From positions 310,001 to 374,000 of the forward strand of contig NZ_JAKCFA010000005.1 of the NCBI RefSeq assembly GCF_024198215.1: DNA of 64,000 nt, written 5' to 3'. The notes beneath the pieces were generated by a model. The model was given only the letters and a program-made list of their open reading frames with translations, searched no databases and had not been told where the DNA came from. Shown here in pieces: positions 35,170 to 43,739 of the stretch. The stretch is from Myxococcus qinghaiensis (GTDB taxonomy: Bacteria; Myxococcota; Myxococcia; Myxococcales; Myxococcaceae). A program made the position numbers and the translations under genes. Numbering within the stretch: the first letter of the stretch is position 1; every line of letters starts with the position of its first letter.

Positions 35170-35931
35170 TCATGCCTTCATCCTGTAGCCGGAGCGGAGC
35201 ACGAAGTACACGACAAGGGTTGCCACCACGGCGACACCGGCGAGGATTCCGCCGCCGAACAGGGGCGAGTAGATGCTGCGACCGAGCATCCCGTACCGCA
35301 ACCCCTCCACCATGTAGACCATGGGGTTGAAGAGGCTGACGGTGTTCCAGGGCGAGGGCAGCTCGCGCACGGAGTAGAAGACGCCGCCCAGGAACGTGAG
35401 CGGCAGCATGACGAAGGTGGGGAAGAAGTTGATCTGCTCGAACTTCTCCGCCCACACGGCGGCGAGCATGCCCAGCACGCTGAAGACGTAGGAGGCGATG
35501 AGCAGGAAGTACGCGGCCACCCACGCGTGCTCCAGGCTGAAGCCGGTGAAGAGGCCCGCCACGGCCCACGTCAGGCCGCCGACGACGAGGCCGCGCACCA
35601 TGGCGCCGCCGATGAAGCCCGCCATCAGCTCGCCGGGCCCCAGGGGCGCCACCAGCAGGTCCACCACCGTGCCTTGAATCTTGGTGATGAACAGCGAGGA
35701 GGAGCTGTTGAGGAACGCGTTGTTGGCGATGCCCAGGAAGACCAGGCCCGGCACGATGAAGTGCAGGTACGGGGCGCCCTCCACCTCGTGCACGCGGCCG
35801 GAGATGCTGTAGCCGAAGACGATGAAATACAGCGTGGTGCTGATGAGCGGTGAGAGGACGGTCTGCCCCGGCACTCGCATGAAGCGCCGGACCTCCTTCA
35901 CGAACAGCGTCTGCATCCCGAGGACGTTCAT
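35170..35931 (-). CDS. ABC-2 type exporter permease
   Basis: A 253-residue membrane protein with about six transmembrane helices, the permease of a two-gene ABC-2 exporter (YadH/NodJ-like). It follows the ATPase gene on the same strand, 91 bp later, and both are read as one unit. Characteristic ABC-2 blocks: LISTTLYFIVFG and LPLTFLGGVFYSVRELP near the middle and end. Substrates of such pairs include lipids, polysaccharides and drugs; nothing here tells which. The start at ATG 35931 is chosen because the upstream 14 codons do not belong to the family, but there is no strong ribosome binding site. Confidence 0.83.
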   Translation of the reverse strand: MNVLGMQTLFVKEVRRFMRVPGQTVLSPLISTTLYFIVFGYSISGRVHEVEGAPYLHFIVPGLVFLGIANNAFLNSSSSLFITKIQGTVVDLLVAPLGPGELMAGFIGGAMVRGLVVGGLTWAVAGLFTGFSLEHAWVAAYFLLIASYVFSVLGMLAAVWAEKFEQINFFPTFVMLPLTFLGGVFYSVRELPSPWNTVSLFNPMVYMVEGLRYGMLGRSIYSPLFGGGILAGVAVVATLVVYFVLRSGYRMKA

Positions 35932-36022
35932 GGTGGTGTCTTTGCGTGGCGCATGTCCCCTTCGCGCACCCATGACGGGCCTCGCGGTGGGGGCGGGGGC
36001 GCGGAAAAAGGAGGAAGGAAGG

Positions 36023-36964
36023 TCAGGCGGCCTGGGGTGAAGGGCGGCCCCGGAGGACCTCGATGAGGACGTCTTCGAGGCGGGAGCGCCGCGTCTCCAC
36101 GTCGGCGATGGGCAGCCCCTCCGCGTACAGCACGCGCAGCAGGTCTCCGGCCGGGGCCACGCCCTCGCGCTCCACGTAGGTGAGCGAGCGGCCGTCCTCG
36201 GACAGGCGCGGGGCGAAGCGGAGCGTGGCCTCCGACAGCGTCGTCTGGGGCTCCTGGAACGTGACGACGACGCGCTTCTCGCCGAAGCGGCGCAGGAGCG
36301 TGGCCTTGTCCTCCACCATCAGCAGGCGGCCCTCGTTGATGATGCCCACCCGGTCCGCCAGCTCCTCGGCCTCCTCCAGGTAGTGGGTGGTGAGGAGGAT
36401 GGTGGTGCCCTCCGAGGCCAGCTTGCGCACGTACGTCCAGAGGTCCCGGCGCAGCTCCACGTCCACGCCCGCGGTGGGCTCGTCCAGGAAGACGAGCTTG
36501 GGCTTGTGCACCAGCGCCTTGGCGATGAGCAGCCGGCGCTTCATGCCGCCGGAGAGCGCGCGCGTGAGCGAGTCCTTCTTGGTGTACAGGTTGAGGGCCT
36601 TGAGCACCTCGTCGACGCGGGCCTCGTCCTGGCGCTGGCCGTAGAAGCCCAACTGGATGCGCAGGGACTCCGCGACGGTGAAGAACGGGTCGAAGTTGAT
36701 TTCCTGCGGCACCAGGCCCAACTGGTAGCGCGGGCCCACCGCGTCCTGGTCCAAATCCTTGCCGAAGACCCGGATGGTGCCGGCCGTCTTGCGCACCAGG
36801 CCGCAGACGCTGCCAATCATCGTCGTCTTGCCCGCGCCGTTGGGCCCCAGCAGCGCGAAGATTTCGCCTGGCTGGATGGTGAGGTTCATCTGCTGCAACG
36901 CGGTGAAGTCACCGTAGCGCTTGGTGAGCCCCGTGAGCTCGAGGGCGGGAGTGGGCGTCGACAT
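36023..36964 (-). CDS. ABC-2 type exporter ATP-binding protein
   Basis: A 313-residue ATPase subunit that drives the permease encoded next to it. Walker A GPNGAGKT is at 40-47. The signature is LSGGMKRRL, followed by Walker B FLDEPTAGVD and the switch His in LLTTHYLEEAEE. A C-terminal region of about 80 residues after the nucleotide-binding domain is typical of CcmA/YadG-type exporters. GGAG lies 9 bp upstream of ATG 36964. The promoter must lie in the divergent region before the haem lipoprotein gene. Confidence 0.87.
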   Translation of the reverse strand: MSTPTPALELTGLTKRYGDFTALQQMNLTIQPGEIFALLGPNGAGKTTMIGSVCGLVRKTAGTIRVFGKDLDQDAVGPRYQLGLVPQEINFDPFFTVAESLRIQLGFYGQRQDEARVDEVLKALNLYTKKDSLTRALSGGMKRRLLIAKALVHKPKLVFLDEPTAGVDVELRRDLWTYVRKLASEGTTILLTTHYLEEAEELADRVGIINEGRLLMVEDKATLLRRFGEKRVVVTFQEPQTTLSEATLRFAPRLSEDGRSLTYVEREGVAPAGDLLRVLYAEGLPIADVETRRSRLEDVLIEVLRGRPSPQAA

Positions 36965-37036
36965 GGCGCGCTTCTCCTAACACCTCGGACCTCCGGCGTC
37001 AGAACTCCCGCACCCCTTCTGGAGCTCCACCCGGGC

Positions 37037-37051
37037 GAGTCGCGTCGACTC
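37037..37051. promoter_or_regulatory. Inverted repeat between ABC exporter and haem lipoprotein genes
   Basis: GAGTCG-CGT-CGACTC (6-bp arms, 3-bp spacer) in the 253-bp divergent region. A second pair, ACTCAT 37048-37053 and ATGAGT 37077-37082, overlaps it. This could be an operator for either gene. Confidence 0.35.
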
Positions 37052-37217
37052 ATACGCTCCGTAACGGCTCGCGTCATGAGTGGGTGGATTTCCATTCTGT
37101 TCAAGGTTTGACACGGTGGAGGCTCCACGCCGGCCCGGAGGCGAGGAGGCGCGGGAGTCCCCCGAGGGACGCGGCGCCTGACGCCCGGGAGTCATCCAAC
37201 AGAAGCGGGGGTACCTC

Positions 37218-40200
37218 ATGCCAGGTCAGCAGCGCGCACGTGCGCGGATGGTCTTCACTTTGAGTGTGGCCGTATTCGCGGTGGCGTGCAGTCGGGAGCC
37301 GGCCGTGCCGAATGGCGCGGACACGACACGCGAGGTGGCGCAGGCGGCGCAGAACGACGGGGCGGAGGTGCACAACTACGTCTACACGCAGGCCTTCGGA
37401 ACGGGCTGGGCGGGGCGGGTGTACCTGCCCAACGTGGAGCTGTGGGTGCGCAACGTCGCGACGAACGTGGACAGCGTGCACGTGCTGTCGGACGCGAATG
37501 GCTTCTTCGGGGTGCCGCGTCAGCCGGCGGCGACGTACCGGCTGTGCTGGAGCGCGCCGGGCTTCGTCAGCGGGTGCCAGACGACGAACTTCAGCCTGGC
37601 GGACGAGACGTTCGTCATGCCCATCCACCTGCCGCTGGTGCCGGTGCGGCCGCTGCTGTGGGGCCACGCGCTCCTGCGGGACGGCTCGGTGCCCCTGACG
37701 CAGAGCAGCTTCGTGGGGGTGAACGTGGCGGCGCGGGTGCGGCTGGTGAACCCGGCCACCAACGCCACGGTGTCCTCGGAGGTCCAGGTCAACGCCCTGG
37801 GCCAGTACGCGGTGGGCGACGCGCCGGCGGGAACCTGGAACGTGGTGGCGCGGGTGGAGGCCGACCAGGCCTTGTCGTCGGTGCAGATGGGGAGCGTCGT
37901 GGTGCAGCGGAATCTGACGTTCCGGAATGCGCGGCCGTTGCTGCGAGCGCCGGTGGCCTGGAGGAACACGCAGGCGCTGCGCAACGCGCAGCCGGGCGAG
38001 ACGGTGCGACTGACGGCGCTGGCGAGTGACGCGGATGGGGACGCGCTGACGTGGCGCTGGGTGGCGTCCGCGGGCTCGGGCGTGGTGGCGGCGCAGCAGG
38101 GCTCGGACGTGCTGTGGACGCTGCCCTCGGCCCAGGGACGCTTCAGCGTCTGGGCGGTGGTCTCCGACAACCGGGGCGGCGTGGCGACGAGCGAGGTGCG
38201 CGTGAGCACGCAGGGCCCCGTGGCGTACTTCGGCGGACAGGTGCTGACCGCCAGCGGCCAGCCGGTGGGCGGGGCGCGGGTGACGGTGGGGAACAAGGAG
38301 GCCATCACCAACGCACGGGGCGGCTTCCAGCTCATGGTGGAGGAGTCGGCGCGGTACGTGCTCAACGTGCGCGCCACCGGCTTCCAGCTCCTGTCGCGCA
38401 TCCTGCTGAACGAGGCGCCGGAGGGGCAGTACCGCCTGGTGTCGGCGCAGCGCTTCACGGTCAACCCCCAGGAGACGATGACGCTGTCGGCGCGCTCGCC
38501 GTCGGGTGACCAGCGGCCGGTGCTGCTCACGCTCCAGGCCAACTCGCTGGTGGATGCGGAAGGCAACGCGGCGGACCAGCCGCTCACGGCGTGGCTGGCG
38601 CCGGTGGACCTGAAGGACCCGGAGGGCCGCATGCCCGGAGACCTGTCCGCGGTGGACCGCGAGGGCAACGTGGTGACGCTGACGAGCTTCGGCGCGCTGG
38701 ACGTCAACATCTTCGATGACCAGGGCCGCCGCTTCAACCTGCGCAAGGAGTCGCCCGCGCAGGTGTCCTTCCCCGTGGACCCGAGACAGGCGGAGCTGCC
38801 CGCCGGCACGCCCCAGTCCATGCCGCTGTGGTTCTACGACGAGAGCAAGGGCGTGTGGAGCGAGGAGGGCACGCTGCTCCTGCAGGGGGACTCCTACGTG
38901 GGCGCGGTGCCGCACTTCTCCGTGTTCAACGCGGACATCGTCTCCACGGGCGCGGACTGCATGCGCGTGCACATCGACACCGCGCGCCTGCCGGTGCCGC
39001 TGACGGTGCGCCTCACCATCCCCAACGGCACCAGCTCTCCCACGGTGTACACCACCACCCTGGACGCGGCGCTCAACGCCATCACCCGCCTGCCCGCCAG
39101 CACCGTCATCAAAATCGAGGTGCTCGACTCCAACGGGCTGGTCATCAGCACCGCCACGCAGAACCCCTCCACCGGGCCTGGCAACTCGGGTACCAACGCC
39201 ATCACCGTGCCCTATCCGTACTCCGTCTGCACGTCGGATGTGACGCTGACGCTGGGCGTGCCCGTGTCCACGAACTTCCTCAACAACTACGGCGATGGCA
39301 ACGCCGTTGACGCGGCGCTCTACTACTCGAAAATCGACCCGAGCAGCGCGAAGCTGACGCTGGCCGCGTGGAAGACGCTCAACGGCTTTGGCGCGGACGA
39401 CGCCGCGGCCTACTACTTCAACAACGGGGATTTGGGCTTCGGGCGCAGCATGCACATGAAGCGCTCGGGGGCGAACCGGGCCTTCTACGTGACGAACCAT
39501 GCCAGCGTGGACTTCGCCACCGCCGGCGTGGCGCCCATCGCCACGGTGGCCATGGAGTACAGCCCGCACCCGACACTGGGGGGCACGCCGTACACGAAGT
39601 TCTACGTCTTCGACGCCGTGGGCACCCGCGTGGACCGCGCGGACCTGGATGGCAACGGCGACAAGTTCGTGCCCCAGCTGTGCAACGTCTGCCACGGCGG
39701 AGACCCGTTCTCCCTCTCCTCGGACCCCCGCGCGGACCTCAACGCGCGCTTCATCCCGTTCGATTTGGAGAGCTACCGCTACTCCACCATCGAGTCGCCG
39801 CCCGTCAGCGGCATCTTCCCGTTCTCCCGCGCGAGCCAGGAGACGCAGTTCCGGGAGCTGAACAAGGCGGTGCTGGAGACCAACGTGACGACCACCGTCC
39901 AGGAGCTGGTGCAGGGCTGGTACGGCGGGGCCACGCTGCCCGCCGCGACGCAGAACTCCACCTACGTGCAGCCCAACTGGGCCTCGTCCGGCAAGAGCAA
40001 CGTGTACCTCCAGGTGCAAGGGCCGTCATGCCGCGCCTGCCACAGCACGCGCGAGAATCAGCTGAGCTGGCGGTACTGGAGCCTGGCGGGCGTCAACAAC
40101 GACTTCCAGGAGCGCACCGGCATCTACGGCGCGGTATGCGGGCCGTTCCGGCGCATGCCCCACGCCAAGCGCACGTACCAGAACTTCTGGCTGAGCACGA

Positions 40201-40274
40201 CGCCGCACCAGCCCAACGTCCTGGCCAACGCGGGCATCGCCGGGTGGCTGTCCACCGACCCGTGCCCGTTCTGA
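37218..40274 (+). CDS. Large lipoprotein with carboxypeptidase-regulatory-like repeats and two CxxCH haem motifs
   Basis: A 1018-residue predicted lipoprotein (lipobox AVAC, Cys24). Residues about 50-250 and 330-420 resemble carboxypeptidase-regulatory-like or Ig-like beta domains (SDANGFFGVP, GGARVTVGNK); between them lies a cadherin/PKD-like block (ASDADGDALTWRW). The region about 420-640 is like the extracellular part of FAM171/CILP-type proteins. The C-terminus carries CNVCH (Cys822-His826) and CRACH (Cys938-His942), both c-type haem attachment motifs, and RMPHAK with Met980 as a possible axial ligand. So it may be a surface electron-transfer or sensor protein; haem loading is inferred. 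GGGGG lies about 8 bp before ATG 37218. Confidence 0.72.
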   Translation: MPGQQRARARMVFTLSVAVFAVACSREPAVPNGADTTREVAQAAQNDGAEVHNYVYTQAFGTGWAGRVYLPNVELWVRNVATNVDSVHVLSDANGFFGVPRQPAATYRLCWSAPGFVSGCQTTNFSLADETFVMPIHLPLVPVRPLLWGHALLRDGSVPLTQSSFVGVNVAARVRLVNPATNATVSSEVQVNALGQYAVGDAPAGTWNVVARVEADQALSSVQMGSVVVQRNLTFRNARPLLRAPVAWRNTQALRNAQPGETVRLTALASDADGDALTWRWVASAGSGVVAAQQGSDVLWTLPSAQGRFSVWAVVSDNRGGVATSEVRVSTQGPVAYFGGQVLTASGQPVGGARVTVGNKEAITNARGGFQLMVEESARYVLNVRATGFQLLSRILLNEAPEGQYRLVSAQRFTVNPQETMTLSARSPSGDQRPVLLTLQANSLVDAEGNAADQPLTAWLAPVDLKDPEGRMPGDLSAVDREGNVVTLTSFGALDVNIFDDQGRRFNLRKESPAQVSFPVDPRQAELPAGTPQSMPLWFYDESKGVWSEEGTLLLQGDSYVGAVPHFSVFNADIVSTGADCMRVHIDTARLPVPLTVRLTIPNGTSSPTVYTTTLDAALNAITRLPASTVIKIEVLDSNGLVISTATQNPSTGPGNSGTNAITVPYPYSVCTSDVTLTLGVPVSTNFLNNYGDGNAVDAALYYSKIDPSSAKLTLAAWKTLNGFGADDAAAYYFNNGDLGFGRSMHMKRSGANRAFYVTNHASVDFATAGVAPIATVAMEYSPHPTLGGTPYTKFYVFDAVGTRVDRADLDGNGDKFVPQLCNVCHGGDPFSLSSDPRADLNARFIPFDLESYRYSTIESPPVSGIFPFSRASQETQFRELNKAVLETNVTTTVQELVQGWYGGATLPAATQNSTYVQPNWASSGKSNVYLQVQGPSCRACHSTRENQLSWRYWSLAGVNNDFQERTGIYGAVCGPFRRMPHAKRTYQNFWLSTTPHQPNVLANAGIAGWLSTDPCPF

Positions 40275-40512
40275 GTCACGGTTGAGGTGAGCAGGCCCGA
40301 CACCGCCTCTGGGGTTGCATCCTGGAGGCGGTGGCAGGGCGCGACGGCGAAGCAGGGGGCGCTGTCCCGACGGCGGGGAGCCCGGGGTGTTCCGTAGCGG
40401 ACGTCCGGCGCCGAGGGTGCGGTGGAAGGCTCCGGGATTCTCTCGCCTTGAGTGCGCTGTTGCACCCTGGTATCCGCGAGCCCCCACCCGCTCCAGAGCA
40501 GGAAGCCCCCAG

Positions 40513-42192
40513 ATGGCCCAGAATTTCATCTTCACGATGCAGGACCTGCGCAAGGTCAAGAATGGCAAGGAGATCCTCAAGGGCATCTACCTGTCGTTCT
40601 TCCCGGGCGCGAAGATTGGCGTCATCGGTCCGAACGGCTCCGGCAAGTCGACGCTGCTGCGCATCATGGCCGGCGTGGACACGGAGTTCTTCGGCATCGC
40701 GAAGCCGGACCCCACGGCCAAGGTCGGCTATCTGGCGCAGGAGCCGCAGCTCGACACCTCGCTGGACGTGAAGGGGAACGTGGAGCTGGGGCTGAAGGAG
40801 ATTCGCGCCTCGCTGGACCGCTTCAACGAGGTGAGCGCGAAGTTCGCCGAGCCCATGAGCGACGCGGAGATGGAGAAGCTGCTCGCCGAGCAGGGCCGGC
40901 TCCAGGACGCCATCGACGCGGCGAACGGCTGGGAGCTGGACCGCACGATTGAGATGGCCATGGACGCGCTGCGCCTGCCCCCGGGCGACGCGGACGTGAC
41001 GAAGCTGTCCGGCGGCGAGAAGCGCCGCGTGGCGCTGTGCCGAATCCTCCTGGAGAAGCCGGACCTGCTCCTGCTCGACGAGCCCACCAACCACCTGGAC
41101 GCGGAGAGCGTCGCGTGGCTGGAGGTCGCGCTCAAGGAGTACAAGGGCACCATCGTCTGCATCACCCACGACCGGTACTTCCTGGACAACGCGGCCGAGT
41201 GGATTCTGGAGCTGGACCGCGGCGAGGGCGTGCCCTGGAAGGGCAACTACTCCAGCTGGCTGGAGCAGAAGCAGAAGCGGCTGGAGCTGGAGGAGAAGTC
41301 GGAGAGCCAGCGGCAGAAGACGCTCAAGCGCGAGCTGGAGTGGGTGCGCCAGTCGCCCAAGGCCCGTCAGGCCAAGAGCAAGGCGCGCATCTCCGCGTAC
41401 GAGGAGATGCTCAACCAGACGCAGGACAAGCGAGAGGCCACGGGCGAGGTCATCATCCCCCCCGGTCCCCGCCTGGGCGGCCTGGTGGTGGAGGCCAAGG
41501 GGCTGCGCAAGGCGTACGGTGACCGGCTGCTCATCGACGACCTGAACTTCAAGCTGCCGCCGGGCGGAATCGTGGGCGTCATCGGCCCCAACGGCGCGGG
41601 CAAGACGACGCTGTTCCGGATGATGACGGGCACGGAGAAGCCGGACGCGGGCGAGCTGAAGATTGGCGAGACGGTGGTGATGGCCTACGTGGACCAGAGC
41701 CGCGACGCGCTCAACGGCGACAACAGCGTGTTCCAGGAGGTCAGCGGCGGGCTGGACCACCTGGACCTGGGCCGCGCGGGACAGGTGCCCAGCCGCGCGT
41801 ACCTGGCGGGCTTCGCCTTCAAGGGACAGGACCAGCAGAAGCGCGTGAAGGACCTGTCCGGCGGCGAGCGCAACCGCGTGCACCTGGCGAAGATGCTCAA
41901 GAGCGGCGGCAACCTGCTGCTGCTCGACGAGCCCACCAACGACTTGGACGTGGAGACGCTGCGCAGCCTGGAGGACTCGCTCCTGGGCTTCGCGGGCTGC
42001 GCGGTGGTCATCAGCCACGACCGCTGGTTCCTGGACCGCATCGCCACGCACATCCTCGCCTTCGAGGGCGACAGCAAGGCCTTCTTCTTCGAGGGCAACT
42101 TCCAGGACTACGAGGCGGACAAGAAGAAGCGCCTGGGCCCCGACGCCCTGGAGCCGCACCGCATTCGCTACCGCCCCATTTCAAAGAATTAG
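40513..42192 (+). CDS. ettA: Energy-dependent translational throttle protein EttA (ABC-F)
   Basis: A 559-residue ABC-F protein, near the 555 of E. coli EttA. It binds the ribosomal E site and gates the first peptide bond according to ATP level. Two ATPase domains: GPNGSGKST with [15 protein letters not shown], and GPNGAGKTT with [15 protein letters not shown]; both have EPTNxLD Walker B-adjacent blocks. The linker between them ([20 protein letters not shown]) is the P-site tRNA interaction motif helix. No membrane domain is present. ATG 40513 has AGGAAG 7 bp upstream; the longer open frame before it is not coding. A hairpin at 42207-42233 follows. Confidence 0.93.
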   Translation: MAQNFIFTMQDLRKVKNGKEILKGIYLSFFPGAKIGVIGPNGSGKSTLLRIMAGVDTEFFGIAKPDPTAKVGYLAQEPQLDTSLDVKGNVELGLKEIRASLDRFNEVSAKFAEPMSDAEMEKLLAEQGRLQDAIDAANGWELDRTIEMAMDALRLPPGDADVTKLSGGEKRRVALCRILLEKPDLLLLDEPTNHLDAESVAWLEVALKEYKGTIVCITHDRYFLDNAAEWILELDRGEGVPWKGNYSSWLEQKQKRLELEEKSESQRQKTLKRELEWVRQSPKARQAKSKARISAYEEMLNQTQDKREATGEVIIPPGPRLGGLVVEAKGLRKAYGDRLLIDDLNFKLPPGGIVGVIGPNGAGKTTLFRMMTGTEKPDAGELKIGETVVMAYVDQSRDALNGDNSVFQEVSGGLDHLDLGRAGQVPSRAYLAGFAFKGQDQQKRVKDLSGGERNRVHLAKMLKSGGNLLLLDEPTNDLDVETLRSLEDSLLGFAGCAVVISHDRWFLDRIATHILAFEGDSKAFFFEGNFQDYEADKKKRLGPDALEPHRIRYRPISKN

Positions 42193-42206
42193 GCAGACGG
42201 GAATTT

Positions 42207-42233
42207 CTCCGCTCTCTCCAGGAGGGAGCGGAG
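42207..42233 (+). terminator. Hairpin after ettA
   Basis: CTCCGCTCTC (42207-42216) pairs with GGGAGCGGAG (42224-42233), 10 bp with one G-T pair, starting 15 bp after the ettA stop. A short GTTT follows 8 bp later, so termination efficiency is uncertain. Confidence 0.42.
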
Positions 42234-42286
42234 GCCTGGGTTTCCAGAGGTTGATGAAGGTTCACGGAGGGTTCTACCGTTGGGGG

Positions 42287-42790
42287 ATGAACCTTCTTCG
42301 ACAGAGCTGGCTGTGGAGTGGATTGCTGGGCGTGGTGCTGGGCCTGGCGGCGTGCAACGCCGGTGACGTGGGCAGCGAGGAGGAGGGCGCGCTGGGGACG
42401 TCCGAGGCCGCGCTCTGCACCGTCGAGCAGACGTGTCCGAGCGGTACGCCGGTGACGTGCTCCTCTCCGACGACCGGCTGTGCTTCGGGTGCCGACAACG
42501 GTGGCTGGGTGGAGTGCGACGGCGTGCGCACCTACTGTCCGCCGGCGTGCACCTGCGGCACGACGCGCTACACGGCGTCCCGGTACGGCGAGGGAGCCAC
42601 CTGCGGCGCCGCCATGACTCAGGCGCGCAGCCTGCTGGCCTCCACCGTGGCCGCGCGGTGCCCGGCGGGGGGCTGCAACAGCTCCGACGTCCTCGGTGAC
42701 TGCATCCCGCTGGGCCCCAACCGCACGGATGGCTTCCGCGCGAGCGTCACCCGCACCTACTCCTGCAAGGAGCCCGCGAACTGCCGGTAA
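42287..42790 (+). CDS. Small Cys-rich lipoprotein, tandem copy 1
   Basis: A 167-residue predicted lipoprotein, lipobox LAAC with Cys23, followed by an acidic pro-region ending TSEAAL, then a domain of about 125 residues with 14 cysteines. The middle holds GGWVECDGVRTYCPPACTCG, shared with the next gene. Such SEAAL-type pro-segments occur in other myxobacterial secreted proteins and may mark processing. Seven disulphides are possible, implying an extracellular role. No enzymatic motif is seen. ATG 42287 is chosen because both paralogues then have their lipobox Cys at position 23; ATG 42254 is an alternative. Confidence 0.68.
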   Translation: MNLLRQSWLWSGLLGVVLGLAACNAGDVGSEEEGALGTSEAALCTVEQTCPSGTPVTCSSPTTGCASGADNGGWVECDGVRTYCPPACTCGTTRYTASRYGEGATCGAAMTQARSLLASTVAARCPAGGCNSSDVLGDCIPLGPNRTDGFRASVTRTYSCKEPANCR

Positions 42791-42848
42791 CCGGATGACG
42801 GGTTCCCACGATGGAGGCCGGGGCGGCCTGGCCTCTATCGTCTCGGGG

Positions 42849-43343
42849 ATGCAAATGCAAATCAGTAACCTGATGCGCGGTGGTGCCCTCCTCGTCGTCC
42901 TCGCGCTGACCGCGTGTGGCATCGGAGAAGCCCCGGGGGTCGAGGACTCGGTCCTGGAGAGCTCCGAGGCGGCGCTGGCCTGCCAGGTGACCCAGCAATG
43001 TTCGAACGCGACGACCGTCTCCTGTAGCTCCGCGAGCGGCGTCTGTACCTCGGGGACCGCATCGGGCGGCTGGGTGGAGTGTGATGGCGTGCGGAAGTAC
43101 TGCCCCGTGCCGTGCACCTGCGGCAGCTCCCAGTTCATCGAGTACGGATTCGGCACCGGCTTCAACTGCACCGCGGCCTATGCGAGCGCGCGGAATGACG
43201 CCAACGCGCGCCTGGAGGGCAGGTGCCCGGCCGGGACGTGCAACGAGACGGACACGCGGGTTAGCTGCTCGGCCATCGCTGGTGGTCAGTTCGCCGAGTT
43301 CACCATCTCCTTCTTCTGTAATGAGCCCGCTCACTGCCAGTAG
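42849..43343 (+). CDS. Small Cys-rich lipoprotein, tandem copy 2
   Basis: A 164-residue paralogue of the preceding gene, 58 bp downstream on the same strand. It has lipobox LTAC (Cys23), the pro-segment ESSEAAL, and the conserved GGWVECDGVRKYCPVPCTCG block. The C-terminal pattern (RCPAGTCNETD, FFCNEPAHC) also parallels copy 1. Outside these blocks identity is low, so the duplication is old or fast-evolving. It probably shares a transcript with copy 1, ending at hairpin 43383-43420. Function is unknown. Confidence 0.68.
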   Translation: MQMQISNLMRGGALLVVLALTACGIGEAPGVEDSVLESSEAALACQVTQQCSNATTVSCSSASGVCTSGTASGGWVECDGVRKYCPVPCTCGSSQFIEYGFGTGFNCTAAYASARNDANARLEGRCPAGTCNETDTRVSCSAIAGGQFAEFTISFFCNEPAHCQ

Positions 43344-43739
43344 GTCGGCGAGTGCCGCAGCACGGAATATTTTCAACCACAGTGCCCTGCTGGCTCACGC
43401 CAGCGGGGCATTGTCGTCTTCAGGACAGTGGCTCGCGTGGTCATCCCAGACTCCCGGCCCGCAATTGATTGCATCAGTTTGGCCAAAAAATAGTCGTGAG
43501 GTTGAAGCTGATTTGTGACGGATTGGTCACGGGATCTCCGGATTTACGGGATTAACGCGATGCATTAGCAGGCGGACACCCCGTGCGGGCCTGTAGCGCT
43601 CCCTCTGGGGCAAGGCGAAGTTCGGTGGGTTCGCAACTTTTGTCGGCTGATCTTGAAAATCCGGTTGGCGTCTGTCGATGCCCTCTCCGGCGGCAGTGAT
43701 TGGGGAGGGGTGTCTCGGACCTCATAGGGAGCCATCCAC
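43344..43739. other. Intergenic region before the LysM gene
   Basis: 396 bp. It starts with a terminator hairpin (43383-43420). Around 43470-43580 it is unusually A/T-rich for this chromosome and carries GTGAC-GGATTG-GTCAC (43515-43530), a 5-bp inverted repeat that could be an operator for the downstream LysM gene. No ORF in it is credible. Confidence 0.5.
43383..43420 (+). terminator. Terminator after the Cys-rich lipoprotein pair
   Basis: TGCCCTGCTGG (43383-43393), loop CTCACG, CCAGCGGGGCA (43400-43410), 11 bp with one T-G pair, followed by TTGTCGTCTT. It is 39 bp after the copy-2 stop. Confidence 0.58.

Noticed and set aside
37101-40019. 972-codon minus-strand frame opposite the haem lipoprotein gene
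   Set aside because: It is antisense to a gene with signal peptide, lipobox and haem motifs; its own composition is His/Arg/Val-rich and no family fits.
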